A stretch of 64,000 nucleotides of DNA, taken from Gigaspora rosea. Lineage: Eukaryota > Glomeromycota > Glomeromycetes > Diversisporales > Gigasporaceae. The notes under the pieces were generated by a model. It was not told the origin of the DNA. It did no database searches and saw only the letters and a list, made by a program, of their open reading frames with translations. Location: assembly GCA_003550325.1 (NCBI GenBank), contig QKWP01000262.1, positions 95,194 through 159,193 on the forward strand, written 5' to 3'. Both the position numbers and the translations under genes were made by a program. Positions 12,171 through 24,079 of the stretch are shown piece after piece; the first letter of the stretch is position 1; every line of letters begins with the position of its first letter.

Positions 12171-14160
12171 AGTGTCTGTAAGTAAATTTATTATAATTGC
12201 TATATTAATATGCCTTTCGGAATAGCTTTTTCTCTTGTACGTTTGCCATAATTTTTTTTTAGTACGTACGTACTAATCTTGGTCGTAAAATAAGCGACAA
12301 TATGTACTATCTATGGTATAAACTGCTCTACGCATTGTGAAAACTGCTCTACTTCTCAAGCGACTGCTAACATACCGCAAATCGCTTTCTATCGTGCTGT
12401 ATCCTGCTGTATTGTGTGAAAGTAAAAGGGAAACAATGTTGATCATTTTTTATATACTGTATCTGATGTACACGTGATCATACCCCTGCAGTCTGCTTCC
12501 ATGAAAGATCGTTGCAAATGCACCAATCAGATGATCTACACTAATTAAAACAATTGAAATTTTAATTTTTTAAAAAAAATCTAGAGGACAATTTTATGGG
12601 TACGTGCATAATGAAAGTACAAATATCGATACATCTTGTTAGAGTTTAATAAATTTATTTAAAAAAAATTTAAAAAGAAAGTAAGTGTCGTCGTATTTCA
12701 GCCGCCAGGCACCCCCAGGCGTCCTACCCCGGCGAGGATTTAGGAATGCGTGAACGACCGAACTCGTACCAAAGGCCACCAAATGGTAAACCCCAGCACA
12801 GCCCGTTAATCTATACTAGGACACTTACGCAAAATTTTTTTTATTAGCTCCCTAAAACCATTATTTGTGTGTCACTACCACCATTATACAAACCAAAGAA
12901 GGAAATTTTATATGTAGATCCAAGATCAGTGCAATGCACTTGATCTTGATTTAATAGCGATGCTTTGTTGGTGAAATTTTTTGGTTGGTAGAATTACTAG
13001 CCCTATATACGTGCTACGCTAGTCAACTATGCAATTCAAACTATATGCTAAAAATTCATTTAATGATCAGGATAGAGATCGGGATAGTGACTGGATTATT
13101 TTCATGTTTTAATAGTAAAATATGGCTTTTATGTTAGAGCTAATCGCTTTACTTCAACTATTTTAGGATCAATCAATACTTATTAATCATTTTTATAACT
13201 AAGTTACATATTTTTTTTTAACGTTAATATTTAAATTTCAATTGGTTCTATACAAAAATTCTGTTTATATTGTTATATTGTGAACTATACAAAGAGAGAT
13301 AGATATTCTCGTTGTAAATAAAAAAAAAATTAATACAAACCGCAAAATTTTTTAAAATGACCTTGTTATAAACTTGCTTAAGAATCGATTTATGCTATAA
13401 TTCTCGAAAAAAAGTAAAGCGATTCACTCTGGACATTAAAACCATAAAAGTCATTCTTTACTATAGATCAAAATATGTAAAAACGTGATAAATAATCCCT
13501 ATCACTATCCTGATCATTAAAATTACTCAATAATGTATTTTTACGTACGTTCGTACGTATTTACTGCATATAATTTTGATTTGCATAGTCAACTGTGATA
13601 AATCGTTACTAAAAATTTTAATACCACGTGATTAAATGAGATGAGTAGTTTATTTGAGTACTTCGATCGATAAGTACAAAATCAAATTGAATTTAAAATG
13701 AAAAAATGATAATTGTACTTACTAATTAAATGAATAATTTAATACGCCAATTGGCAATTGATAGTTATACATAGTATAAATTGTTAGTCGTAATAATGAT
13801 AGTAGACAAACTGGCGGAATTACAATCACCGTTTAGTAATATAAGTTTCAATTGTAAACCTATTGAGCTTGCAAAAATTTTGTAATTTTGCAGATTATAA
13901 AAAAGAGAGAGTATTAAATTATTTTGGTATTCCCAAACATCACACTCTATAAAACTCATGTTCAAAGATTTACTATAAAAAATTCACTATAGTATATTGG
14001 GTTGATTGGTTCACATCAAAAATATTATTACTATAATATTGTTAAACTTCAATAGTTTATATTGACATTATTATGATTCCTATGTGAACCTAGTGATTAT
14101 TGAAATTGTGTTACCCTCGATACAGTCACATAATAATTTGATTGGTCAGAAAATATAATC
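12171..14160. other. non-coding part of R1
   Basis: No convincing gene. The whole stretch is repeated at 48160-49762 plus 57300-57780. It includes one GC-rich short unit (12681-12829). Around 13548-13563 it holds the unoccupied version of the site where the Ty3 element sits in R2. Confidence 0.7.
12681..12829. repeat. GC-rich 149 bp unit with short inverted ends (R1 copy)
   Basis: An island of high GC in AT-rich sequence, bounded by GTAAGTGTC and its inverse GACACTTAC. The R2 copy is at 48605-48752 and differs at only a few bases. It has no open frame. It could be a small TIR element or a structured RNA; I do not recognise it. Confidence 0.5.
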
Positions 14161-14165
14161 AAGGT

Positions 14166-15091
14166 CCGGTGAGGGTGGCAATCAAATCGCTAACAATCAC
14201 TTCACAGACATCAACCTACACCGACAATCATTTTACCGACAAGCTTTTTTTACCAACACAAAATTCGCCGACACTTGATTTACTGACAAGTTCCTTTTCA
14301 CCAGCAAGTTGATTTTACCGACACACACTTCACCGACAGTTACATTTACTGACAAAGTCAACTTACCAACAAGCTCATTTTACGAAAATAGAATATACCG
14401 ACAAGCTTATTCTACCGACAATACAATTCGTCGACAATATGATTTGCTAACATACAATTGCTGACAATACAACTCATTGACATATGAGACCACAGCAATG
14501 TAATAAACTACTAAGAATAATTACGTCTTATGCAATTTATTAATAATGACAATAAAAATTGCACATTTTATTCATGATGATAATAATAATTATTGTTACA
14601 GCTGATGCTAAAGATGACCTATTTTGATATAAAATTTTAAGATTTTCTTTGGATATTTTTTTCGTCTTTGCTTATAGGGTTAGGGTAGGATTTGGGTATA
14701 GATTTCATATTTATAGAGTATATGTGGATTTTAGCAGGGCTTATAGTTTCAAATTGAGACCCTATAACTTCAGCATCAACCGTGATACTTAAGGCATCTG
14801 GCGAATTGCTTGTCGGCGAATTGTTTGTCGATGAATTGTATTGTCAGTAGAATAATCTTGTTGGTAAATTCTATTTTCAGAAAAATGAACTTGTCGGTAA
14901 GTTGATTTTGTCAGTAACATTAACTGTCGGTGAAGTGTGTATCGATAAAATCAACGTGTCAGTGAAAACATGCTTGTCGGCAAATAGAGTGTCGGTGAGT
15001 TATTTGTCGGTAAAAGAAGCTTGTCGGTAAAATGATTGTCAGTGTAGTGTTATGTCTGTAAAGTGATTGTCAGTGAAATAATACGAATCCG
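14166..15091. mobile_element. foldback element with iterated ACCGACAA arms (FB2)
   Basis: The left arm (14195-14470) repeats a variable 15-18 bp unit built on ACCGACAA. The right arm (14805-15075) repeats the inverse, TTGTCGGT. The arms could pair as a long imperfect hairpin. The R2 copy lacks the element: its sequence passes directly from 'aacaagatcaggtgatac' to the right flank (near 58285). A core of about 190 bp (14598-14790) is also found alone at 36076-36260. There is no gene inside. Confidence 0.75.
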
Positions 15092-15389
15092 TCAGGTGAT
15101 ACCTAATAGTATCTTGATAATTGTAATGCATAAACCCGCTTTAACCCAATATAAAAACTTTGTTACTAACCCAAAATTAATCATAAAGATCCTACTGTTT
15201 GAATTAGCGAAGCAAGTGTAATAAGGCTAAGTTTTGTATAGTGTTTTTGTTTTTTGTTTGAAGTTTTTATTTTCTAGATCAGTGGATTTTTTTTCTAATC
15301 ATAACTATTTGATTCAACCGTATTGTGAAGTTCTTATCTTGAGCAATATACATTTTTTCCTTACTACTTAATATTATAGTTTGTTAATA

Positions 15390-15934
15390 CAATTAGACCT
15401 CTCTAAATGCATTCCCCCTTTGTGCATAACCTCCTTAAATGCATATCAGTTTTTTGGCCCAAATATATCAAACCTCTATAAATGCATTTTTTCTTATTGT
15501 TCTCTTAAGAGTAGGTGAACGTAGATCATTTATAATATGATTTTAGTAGTACAATGAGATTTATATAGAAAATCAAAATGTGCTACAAATAAAACTTTTT
15601 ACGATTGTTATTAATTTAGCCAAAAATTTTATAATACGTAGTACAAAATACTCTTTTTATAATAGTAAAATTTTAATAAATATAGTATTTGAAAAAATTA
15701 TACTGTTATATGTTGTAAAGTTTTCCTAAGTGGGCTCAAATTTTCCTTAGTTACACAAAAATGATTAATTCGGATTGGTTGAATCTATGTTGTTTACTAT
15801 CGTAATTGGTTGATCACCTGATTTTATATGATTACAACGTAATCACTATTAAAAATGATCTACATTCACCCTACCCTTAATGCATACCTCCAAAAGTTTG
15901 GTTCCAACGATATACATTTAGAGAGGTCTAACTA
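15390..15934. mobile_element. MITE with TA target duplication, carrying a nested MITE
   Basis: The ends read CAATTAGACCTCTCTAAATG and the inverse CATTTAGAGAGGTCTAACTA, flanked by TA. The shorter relative at 27122-27296 shares the ends and the internal stretch around 'ggcccaaatata'. R2 lacks it: 'gtttgttaatatttgtatttgag' is continuous near 58575. The extra length over the 175 bp relative is a second element inserted at 15509-15876. Confidence 0.75.
15509..15876. mobile_element. nested MITE flanked by TTAA
   Basis: Ends GAGTAGGTGAACGTAGATCA and, inverted, GGGTAGGGTGAATGTAGATC, flanked on both sides by TTAA (15505-15508 and 15877-15880). TTAA duplication is typical of piggyBac and Kolobok transposons. 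There is no gene; the element was mobilised in trans. Confidence 0.65.
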
Positions 15935-16347
15935 TATTTGTATTTGAGCAAAGTACAGAATAAACTACAATAGCATTATTAACGGATTTTTTTATTTAAA
16001 TTTTAGTAATTGATATCCATTACTATATTTTTTTAATTAAGCAATATGTTAAAGAATGAATAATATACTGCCATTATTATTATTAGTGTAAATAAATACT
16101 CTGCAGTAGAATCGTGTAAATACAATATATGAGAGATATAATAAAGTGAATTATTATTGAAAGGTAAAGCTCTAATGTGATTCAAGTTTTTGAGATTTAA
16201 TTATTTATTTTATTTTATTTTCTTATTTTTATTTATTTATTTATTAAGGAAGTTATAATATTGAGTCTGTTTATTGTTTGTTAATTTGTAGTTTTTTTTA
16301 TATAACATAATTAAAAATATGGGTGTTATTTTATGGCAACCCCATGA

Positions 16348-16399
16348 TCGACCAATAAAAATCGAGCACGTGATCACATGCTCGATTTTTATTGGTCGA
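16348..16399. repeat. near-perfect hairpin, relic of a TIR element
   Basis: TCGACCAATAAAAATCGAGC is followed after a loop of about 10 nt by its inverse. The sequence before it (GTTATTTTATGGCAACCCCA) matches the left end of the element at 29229-30482, so this is probably a collapsed member of that family. Confidence 0.55.
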
Positions 16400-17535
16400 T
16401 TATATCACTACCGTAATACAAGGGCGTAAAAGAAGAAAAAAACGAAAATATGCAAAAAACTAGTGTTTAAATCGACTCGGTGCACTAATTAAAAATGATG
16501 GAAATGAAATTTTACATACTTAATAAGATATTTTTATTATTTTTATCTCATGCGCTTAGTTTATTTACAAAATCAGATTTGTATTATTCGCGCAATATCA
16601 CAGGATCGTTTGTATTTGCCAAAGTATCAGTATATTGATCCCGTTTTTTTTTTATTTTACTGTAATATTGGTCGGTGATACTGTTTTTTTTTTTATATTT
16701 ACTGTAATATCGGTTGGTACTTTAACTGATACTGTTTTTTTACTTAGTTATCTTTTATATTGGTGGCTGGGTTTAGCAAATTAATGTAAGTTTTTTTTTA
16801 TTAATAAAATTCAGGCATTCTTAAAACAATATTTTGAACTCCCAAAGGAAACGCTCGGTGGCATAATACATTTAAAATTAATTAAAAATCAAAAAAAATA
16901 TAACGACATATTTATTTCAGAATTCAGAATCAACCTATTTATTTTTATATGTACTGGTAAGGGTATAGACATTTATCAGGTGATTTGAGGTTAATAAGAG
17001 GCCTACACCCTCCCCCACCTGATATAATATAACTAAAATCTGATTGGCTAATTTATCAACTATAAAATTGCAAAAAATCAAGTGCCAATAATTTTTCGTG
17101 GTAATAAATTGTTAATTGTTTTTATTAAAAACCTTAATTTCACAACTAATTAATTGCCATTTAGATTAATTTGAACATCTATATGGTTTATAAATAAATA
17201 ATAAGAAAAAATAAAGGTCAGGTATATCCGAAACAATTCGTATACAGAATTAAATCCTAAAACAATACAAATAGAATTGCCAACTATTTTTAAGTATATT
17301 CGGATTACATTCAAAACCCAACAATTCTAAATCTAACTAAATACTATAAATATGCATATAAAAGATTCTCTTCGGTAGTAGACCCACCATGAGTTAGACT
17401 CGGGCACAAACCACGGGATCTTTGTTAATAATAAGTGGTTTTAGCAAATAGTTAAACTGCCTATTATAAATACAACGGGTATGTTTTTCTTCTCACAGTA
17501 AACCTTTTCTGGTTGCTTATTATACCCAGATCTAA

Positions 17536-17739
17536 CAAGCAGAGCAAATTTCGCAACTTAATTCTCAACTAAATAAGTTCAAATTTCGGTCTACTCTAGA
17601 AAAATATCGTAATTTAAAGAGAAATTGGAAGGACAGCCAGTCTGAATTATCAGCAATTACAAACCGATTAGAGGAAGTAAAGATTGCTTTTGGTCGGATC
17701 AGTTGGCCTTGGTTGATGGTATACACACATTTGTGGTAA
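17536..17739 (+). other. short coiled-coil reading inside the TIR transposon
   Basis: Follows an in-frame stop and runs 67 codons. It is rich in Gln, Leu, Lys and Glu with heptad-like spacing ('LEKYRNLKRNWKDSQSELSA'). A GTATAC donor after codon 61 would end an exon there. No start codon fits, so it would be an internal exon or a relic. I do not recognise the family. Its place between the left TIR and the transposase suggests a second element gene. Confidence 0.35.
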
Positions 17740-17814
17740 AAGTGAACCATTGCGCATTTATATGCATATATTCGTGTGCATGCATTTAAATACATTCATG
17801 CCATACTGGGACTT

Positions 17815-18292
17815 CTGATATACTAATTAATCAAAACTATGTAAGTAAAATCCAGTAACACAGATTTGTGCATAAATCGGCAAAATCGTTAAATTCACTA
17901 GCGACGATTATTATCTGAAAATTGATTCATCTCATGTACCAACTATTTTTAATGATTAGTTTAATATATTAGAAAAGGTTTTGTTTAAGGTTTTTAATTA
18001 AATATGTTTAAAGAATAAATTAGTAAAAATTTCCTGTAATATATATTCAGCCTAAAAATTTATTTTGCAAAAGAAATTTTAGACTATACCTTTTTTTGCA
18101 ACATATTAATCTAATCGTTTGTGTATAAATTGTAAAGAAAAAAATAGATAGTACGCGAGATGAATCAATTTTTGGATAATAATAGTCTTCGCTAGTGAAT
18201 TTAACTATTTTGCTGGTCTATGCAGAAATCTGTGCTACTGGATTTACTACAATACTTTATTACATAGTTTTGATTAATTAATACACTAGAAG
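17815..18292. repeat. palindromic element with 130 bp inverted arms
   Basis: The left arm 17816-17940 and right arm 18151-18292 are inverted copies with few mismatches. Shared blocks include ATTAATCAAAACTATGTAA, GTTAAATTCACTAGCGA and ATTGATTCATCTC. The 210 bp centre is AT-rich and non-coding. It looks like a MITE nested in the larger transposon. Confidence 0.7.
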
Positions 18293-19055
18293 CAACCAAT
18301 GCTACACTTATATATTTCATTCATAGTATTTAAGTATGAAGTTATTCAATCCGCATTTAATTCCAGATCTAAAGCAGAAATAAAAATATTAGTCATTTAT
18401 AATAGGAAAAAACTAAACATTATAACACTATACTTAAATCAATATCCAATATATAAGCAAGCTTAATGATAATAGTCTTGCACGGAATAGTCCACTATCA
18501 AGAAAATCAAATAAAATTAGTCTCGAATATGATTAAAACAATCTAATCATTCTTTGCTATTATTTATAATAACTTACTTAAATTAGAAATAACTAACCAA
18601 TTCTGGATCTTTTAGTTTTGGCATGAGATTTTTTGGACTAAAATGTAACTAAAAGCAGGATTCTGCAAATGTCGCTATGGTAATATTGAAAACCAGTGCT
18701 GAGACAGGAACGGGCACTATATTACCATATCTAAACTTGCATAAAAAAAAATAGTTAGCCAAAGCCATGGATAATAAGAACAAAAAAAACTATACCATGG
18801 CTTGGGCGAAATAAAGCAATGCAAAAAAAAAAGCAATTTATACTTAAAGAGAATGGTAAGTAAGAGCTTCATAATTGTGTTAAAAAAAACGTGACTCATT
18901 AATAAAAAATAATAAAAATAAAATAAAAATGCTTGCCATAGCATGATTAAAATCTCCACTTGTTATCTTAGATTTCCAACTTGTAGAGACCTTTTTATTT
19001 GTTAAGTGCTAAATTAATTACAAGCACTGTTAAAAATTGAATAAAAAATATCAAA
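18293..19055. other. AT-rich stretch upstream of the DDE-like gene
   Basis: Nothing recognisable. It may hold the promoter of the gene starting at 19056; no clear TATA or splice signals could be assigned. Confidence 0.4.
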
Positions 19056-21401
19056 ATGCAAACGTTTCTCTCCACTCCAAAATATAATAAGAAGTATATT
19101 TATAAAAACCCTCAAATCATTTTTCATAAATTTACTAATGCATTCGCCTATTATAAAATGGCTTTGTCGGGTTCTCCATCTCCTGATAAAAAAGCATTAT
19201 GTAACGAATTCAATCATGAATGGAATTTAGTTAAAAAACTTTCTCAGGAAGAAATTGAAAACAAAATATTTAATTATTTAAATACCCAGTACAATTGCAA
19301 GGATGTGTAACGCGCATTCCAAGTAATCGATCCCTGCCATCACAATCATCGGCAACATCATTTTGTTACCACTCGAACCACCAAAATCTGATGAACCAAT
19401 CTCTTACAATGCTATAGCACAAAAAGAAGCTTCTGCTAAAAAAAAAGAATTAGAAAAAGAATTGGCCGAATTACAAGCTATGTCAAGAATTACTACTAAT
19501 CCTGAATATTATAAAAGTTTTTCTTCCCAGGTTTCTGATATAGAAAAAAATATCAAAAGTCAAGATGTTCGGTTAGAAAAACTAAAAAGACATGCAGCAA
19601 GTCAAAGAAAATCACAAGAAAAAAAAAAATTGCTTAAGGAAGAGCAATTGGTTATAAGGTATGATACTCCGGGCTGTCCACCCTTACTTTTTGAATACCC
19701 TGATCTACACAACCACATACACTCCTGCATTGAATTTGGAGAGGCTGATGCTCAAAGGCGGCGTGAAATTATCAAAGTCAGAACGATTAATCACCTTCAC
19801 ACTACTTTAGAGGAAAAATATAATGAGTATTTGTCGCGTACAACTACACGAAACTATATTCTGCCCTAAAATAATTGCAATCTTTCAGCACGAGCTCACC
19901 ATCATCCAGCTTTAGTTGGAATTGCAGAAGTTAGCAGGAATGAAAAAAGGGATCATGTTGATGGGCATTATTGTTTGGCATCAGTAAAAAATGCTAGAAA
20001 CTTCGCCTCTGTCTTTGCTGACCAATCTGCTATACTGTCACAAGACAACAAAGCAAAGGTGTCTGTTGGCATTCCTGCTATAGGAAGATATTTCGAGACA
20101 ATGCAAACAGTTTACGAACCTGTGACAGTACCTGATCATGACTTTCCAATTGGATCTTCACAAAAATTAGTACCATCCGTCTATTTGATAATCAATCCAA
20201 AGGAAACTGATGAATCATTAAGGGTTGGCCAAATTTCAATTTTTATTAGAGCACAGTGGCACCTCGGTTCTTCTTCTGCCACTCACATGACAGACATCTT
20301 ATCATTGGTTGCGAATGAAAGGTTTGATGAAGTTTTCAGGTTAGAAAGTGAATTTTTTTAAATTACATAATTAAAAAACATCTAGATTTAACAATTCATA
20401 TTTTTATTATTTTTTTACCATTCCTATTTCAGGTATAAAGATGAAGTCAAACCATTGTGGGTCCTTTTGGTTGACGGTGGGCCAAATGAGAATCCGCAGC
20501 ATTTCAAAAATATCATTCAATATTGTAAGTTATTTCACCATCTGAATTTAGATTTTTTAACAATCCGTACTCACGCTCTGGGCCAGTCGGCTTATAACTC
20601 CGTTGAAAGGAGTACGTCATCATTATCAAGAAAAGTCGCTAGAATTACTCTACCAATTAATCATTTTGGAAATCACTTGGATTCTCAAGGAAGTGTGCAA
20701 AATTATGAACTTGGGCTTCAAAATTTTCGCCATGCTGGCCAGGCCCTCGCAGATTTGTAGAAGAGAGACCCTATTTATAGAAAGCCAGTTTTTGTTGAGT
20801 ATATTAATAAACAAATAAATCCATTTTCAAATATGTTATTTTCAGTAAATGAAATGAGGTATAAGAAGAACAAGATAATGAAAACAATGATGAAAATGAT
20901 GAATTATCTGTGCCATGGTCTTGGATCGAAAATCATTGTATCATCTGTCAATATTTCTTGGATATTTGAAAATGTTATGACCCATCATGTTGTTTTCCAA
21001 AACGGGCTGAGGAGGCTTCTGCATTATTGAGTATAAACGATGGGTTTTTGCCTCCATTAATTAAAGGAAAGGATAGTCATTACCTAAACGCAATTCATAC
21101 TTTAGAATATTTTGATTCCATTAAGGTCCCAACATATGACGCTCACCTCCCATCTTTTTCTGAAGAAAATTATACTAGACGTTGTTGTACTATTTGTAAA
21201 AAATACTTTCCTACACTTTCTTTCCTTACCAAACACTGAAGATTTGCACATCCTAGTGCTAGGGGTAGACGATCAGGCAAACCTCAACTTGAAACAAATT
21301 CAGCTGTTGTCGAAGGCTTTTCTATACCTTCATCTTCAGTTAGAATATCTGATCATGAGTCCATTGCTGTGGCCGTCGCTCTTGGTTATATCTCGGAATA
21401 A
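19056..21401 (+). pseudogene. DDE-like transposase with C-terminal C2H2 finger, decayed
   Basis: Readings run in order at 19056-19307, 19327-20339, 20433-20857 and about 20860-21401. A GT-AG intron at 20340-20432 joins 'FDEVFR' to 'YKDEV' in phase. Candidate catalytic residues are Asp in 'SQDNKAKVSVG', Asp in 'LLVDGGPNENP' and Glu in 'SAYNSVERSTSSL', with 43 residues between the last two. Downstream lie a Cys-rich patch ('HCIICQ', 'CYDPSCC') and a C2H2 finger ('CTICKKYFPTLSFLTKH', then a second His). The N-terminal part is basic and helical, with a coiled coil near 19430-19640. Decay: in-frame stops at 19867, 20758, near 20973 and 21237, plus a frameshift near 20850. I do not recognise a named superfamily. 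TIRs on both sides support a transposase. Confidence 0.65.
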
Positions 21402-21894
21402 AAGTTAGAATGGTAAGTTGATAGTATAAGGTTAATCTGATTAAAATACTTAGAGAATACTTCCTTATTTTAAATTTAACTCCAAAATTGCAGCCTAAAT
21501 TTAAGATCGCAAATACAAAAGCTAAAAAAAAAAATTGGGGTTTAAATGTGTTAAATATAGTTTAGAAGTATATAAAACGCATGTATTTTTTATTAAAGGA
21601 ATTTATATATAGTATATATGTATGTTCTAAATCTATGTATATATTATAGATTTATTAGTATAAATACGTACACAAGTTGTTCAATATTCGAAAAAATCTT
21701 TACACTGTATTTTGTGAACCTACGTATACTTCGTTAGCTAGAGTAAGGTCGAATAGATATCTGATATCGACGTACGTATGGTATCTACCTGATACATATC
21801 GAATAATTTGATTGGCTGATCTAATTAATATATATAGCACCTGATTTTGTCGTTGACCCCCCTAAAAAATCATGTGATAAATGTCTATACCTAA

Positions 21895-22540
21895 GCTTAT
21901 TTATATAATAATGAATTCTTTTACGATTTTCTTTCAAAATTAACTCTAAAACCCCTATTCATTCTTTTCAACTCCAATTCCATTTTATACGCTCCGGCAA
22001 CAACTTTTTACGATGGACCAATGACGAAATCGCTCCAATAAAACCTAACGTTTCGATTATGACGAAAAAAACACCTAAAGAAAAGAAAATTAATGAAAAA
22101 AGGGCAAAAAAAAAAATAAAAAAAATAAGACAAAAAAAAAACTTATCTGAAAAAAGTATTGGCCCTATTCTTGTCCAGTCGCAGATACGACTGAAAAAAT
22201 ATCAAAATAACGACTATGATGATAACCTAGAAGAAAAAAATGGTAATTATAAAAAAAACCCTGACAAAAAGATATAAAAAAAAATAGTTAAAAAACGAAA
22301 AAAAATTATAAAAAAAAAAAAACTTTCCAAAGAAGCGGTGCCGAAACAACGTAACGAAATATCACCTGCTGCGACAATTTTAAAGATGACAGTTCTGACA
22401 ACACAAAAAAAAATATATAAAAGAAACATACTTACTGAAAAAAAGTTGTATCGAAACACCTTCGAAAAAAAAAGCGAAACAAAATTATACAGTATAAAAA
22501 AAAAAAACTAATTTCCGGGTGCCGAAACGTACTTTATTGG
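21895..22540. other. A-rich low-complexity stretch
   Basis: From 22050 to 22510 the plus strand is runs of A broken by short G/C words. Its open frames are Lys-rich and look like by-products of composition, with no start context or domain. Confidence 0.5.
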
Positions 22541-22550
22541 TCCAAGCGGG

Positions 22551-23520
22551 TTGGCTCAGTCAATATGACTGTGCCACATATTACATTTGTATAACGAGAA
22601 TACAACTAGCCACACGTACAACTTTTGGTTGTCTAATTTAAGTTGTCTGCTCGAAGGTTCTACACTAGATGCCATACCTACAACCCAACTAGGGGATTGC
22701 CTATTTAAACTCTCTGGCTTCTACCATGTTCAATGTTACTTCCAATATACCCTTTCGAGTAATTCACTATTAAAAGTACCCTGAGGCTTTAGCCAAACAC
22801 CTATTGGAGGGCATTTGCCCCTATGGTAAACCTGGTAGAGTGATACCTGTCACCCACAGGTATTCACCTACACTTTCAGTAACTTATGCATTCACTGAGG
22901 CAAAAACTTGCAGTCAGGGGGTTACCCTGCAACTGCTACCATTACCTACTACTGCCCTTGTAGAGTTCACTAGACCCCAGTACCCGATCAGTCACTCTTT
23001 GGATCCTTTTACCCAGTTATACCAGCTACCAATCCAGTTGGCTGGAAGGATCGGTCTGCCAGGATTTAAGTGCCTAAGGTCTTCCTTTCCTTGGTTCATG
23101 CTTCTATAACACATGATCTTTTTCTCCGGTACGACTCCGGCGGCCAGATTGGTGGGCTCCTTTGCTATAGGGGCTCTTGCCCGTCCAGTTTTCCGGTCAG
23201 TCACCGCTAAGATCCTTTTCCCCGGTACAGTCGAAAGTCTAACTACCTCTCCACTCGGGACTTGCCAAATGGGTTTCTGTTTCTCTAGTTCCTTGGATTT
23301 GTCTGTATAACAAGACACAATTTCGCCTGAAAGCTCCCATTCAAGATAGTAACCAAAGACTACAGGTAGTGTACCCAACTGATCGACAAGACACAGTTAC
23401 CGGAACACAGGTCTATTTTTCAAAAGCGTCGGCAGTGGGATTTGAACTCTAGACCTGCCACTTGGGAGGTGACAACTTACCAACTTCCCTAAGTCGCTAA
23501 CCAAGCTGAATCTTTTTTAT
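22551..23520 (-). repeat. tRNA-related dispersed repeat (SINE-like), copy 1
   Basis: Second copy at 63411-64000 (same orientation, about 600 bp visible). Read on the minus strand, the outer end resembles a tRNA: 'TAGGGAAGTTGGTAAG' (A-box-like, near 23485), a possible anticodon arm with loop CTCCCAA, and 'GAGTTCAAATCCC' (good B box, near 23445). A second A-box-like 'GGTTGGCTCAGTC' sits at the opposite end on the plus strand (22554). The body is richer in GC than its surroundings. A 128-codon minus-strand frame at 22992-23378 contains 'KQKPIWQVPSGEVV', and the other copy reads a similar 'KQNPIWQVPSKEV'. Coding origin is possible but unproven. Confidence 0.55.
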
Positions 23521-23789
23521 TTAATAACGAAAATATAATTAATTAGTAAATTTTGAAGTTATAGTCATTTAAAAACTTTTAAACGGTAAAATGGCAAAAT
23601 CTAAAAATAGATCATCATCTAATGTCACACAATTTTTATCGGTAGATCTATAAAAATTAGCCAATCAGTTGAATAACAAACAGGTTTTTAATCCGGAATT
23701 GTTATTTTTAGGTTTGTTTTGTTTTTGTGTAACAAAATATGTTTTGCCAATTATCTCAAAACTCGTGGTCATCCAAATTCTTTGGTTTC

Positions 23790-23876
23790 TACTTTTGACT
23801 GCCCATATGATCGCCAATCTCAAAATGATTGGCCGATCATATAGGGTCACCATGGCGACAAGTTGCCATTTCCTTT
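23790..23876. repeat. right end of the GGCGACCC TIR family
   Basis: TATGATCGCCAATCTCAAAA, then GATTGGCCGATCATATAGGG and CACCATGGCGAC match the right terminus of the element ending at 30482. No matching left end was found nearby, so this is a solo end or a truncated copy. Confidence 0.5.
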
Positions 23877-24079
23877 TTGCCTAAAAATATTAATAAATTT
23901 ATTTTTTTTAAATCATAATAATTGATAAAAATAAGGATATTAAATTATTTAATTTGAAATATTAATATCTTATTACTCAGGTAATGGAATTCTCTAAAAA
24001 TTATATTAGAGGGTAATAATTAATTTAGTTTTGTTTTATTTGTTTTATTTAGAATATTATTAAAAATATTACCTCTTTT

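Larger units (their letters stand above)
7572..16320. repeat. duplicated block, copy R1
   Basis: This stretch aligns almost continuously, in the same orientation, with 43510-59140. The R2 copy is longer because of a 7.5 kb Ty3 element, a 145 bp MITE and other small insertions. R1 alone carries the foldback at 14166-15091 and the MITE at 15390-15934. Homology ends at the left against FB1 and at the right near 16320, where R2 changes to Merlin sequence. By eye the similarity is high, with scattered substitutions and short indels. Confidence 0.9.
16961..21891 (+). mobile_element. 4.9 kb TIR DNA transposon with TAA target duplication
   Basis: Left end GGGTATAGACATTTATCA; the inverted right end AGGTATAGACATTTATCA differs by one base over 18. 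Both are flanked by TAA (16958-16960 and 21892-21894). The subterminal order is also shared: a C/G-run, then CACCTGATAT or CAGGTGCTAT, then a GATTGGCT or AGCCAATC box. It contains a decayed DDE-like gene (19056-21401), a coiled-coil reading (17536-17739) and a nested palindromic element (17815-18292). Two 150 bp MITEs (40955-41106, 60989-61138) have related ends, the same TAA duplication and a shared AGAGGCCTAC motif. A 3-bp TWA duplication is known for PIF/Harbinger, but the protein does not look like a classical member. Confidence 0.75.

Noticed and set aside
12681..12829. rRNA or tRNA fragment
   Set aside because: GC-rich, but no cloverleaf or A/B boxes. The short TGCCTGGCGGC word seen on the minus strand also occurs at the start of bacterial 5S rRNA, but nothing else of that molecule follows.
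19963..20361. TAA-transposon protein as a classical PIF/Harbinger or hAT transposase
   Set aside because: The 3-bp TAA duplication would suit Harbinger, but I could not find its known motifs, nor the 8-bp duplication and C-terminal hAT motif. Superfamily left open.
22059..22277. Lys-rich basic protein
   Set aside because: Produced by runs of A; adjacent frames look the same and no domain is seen.
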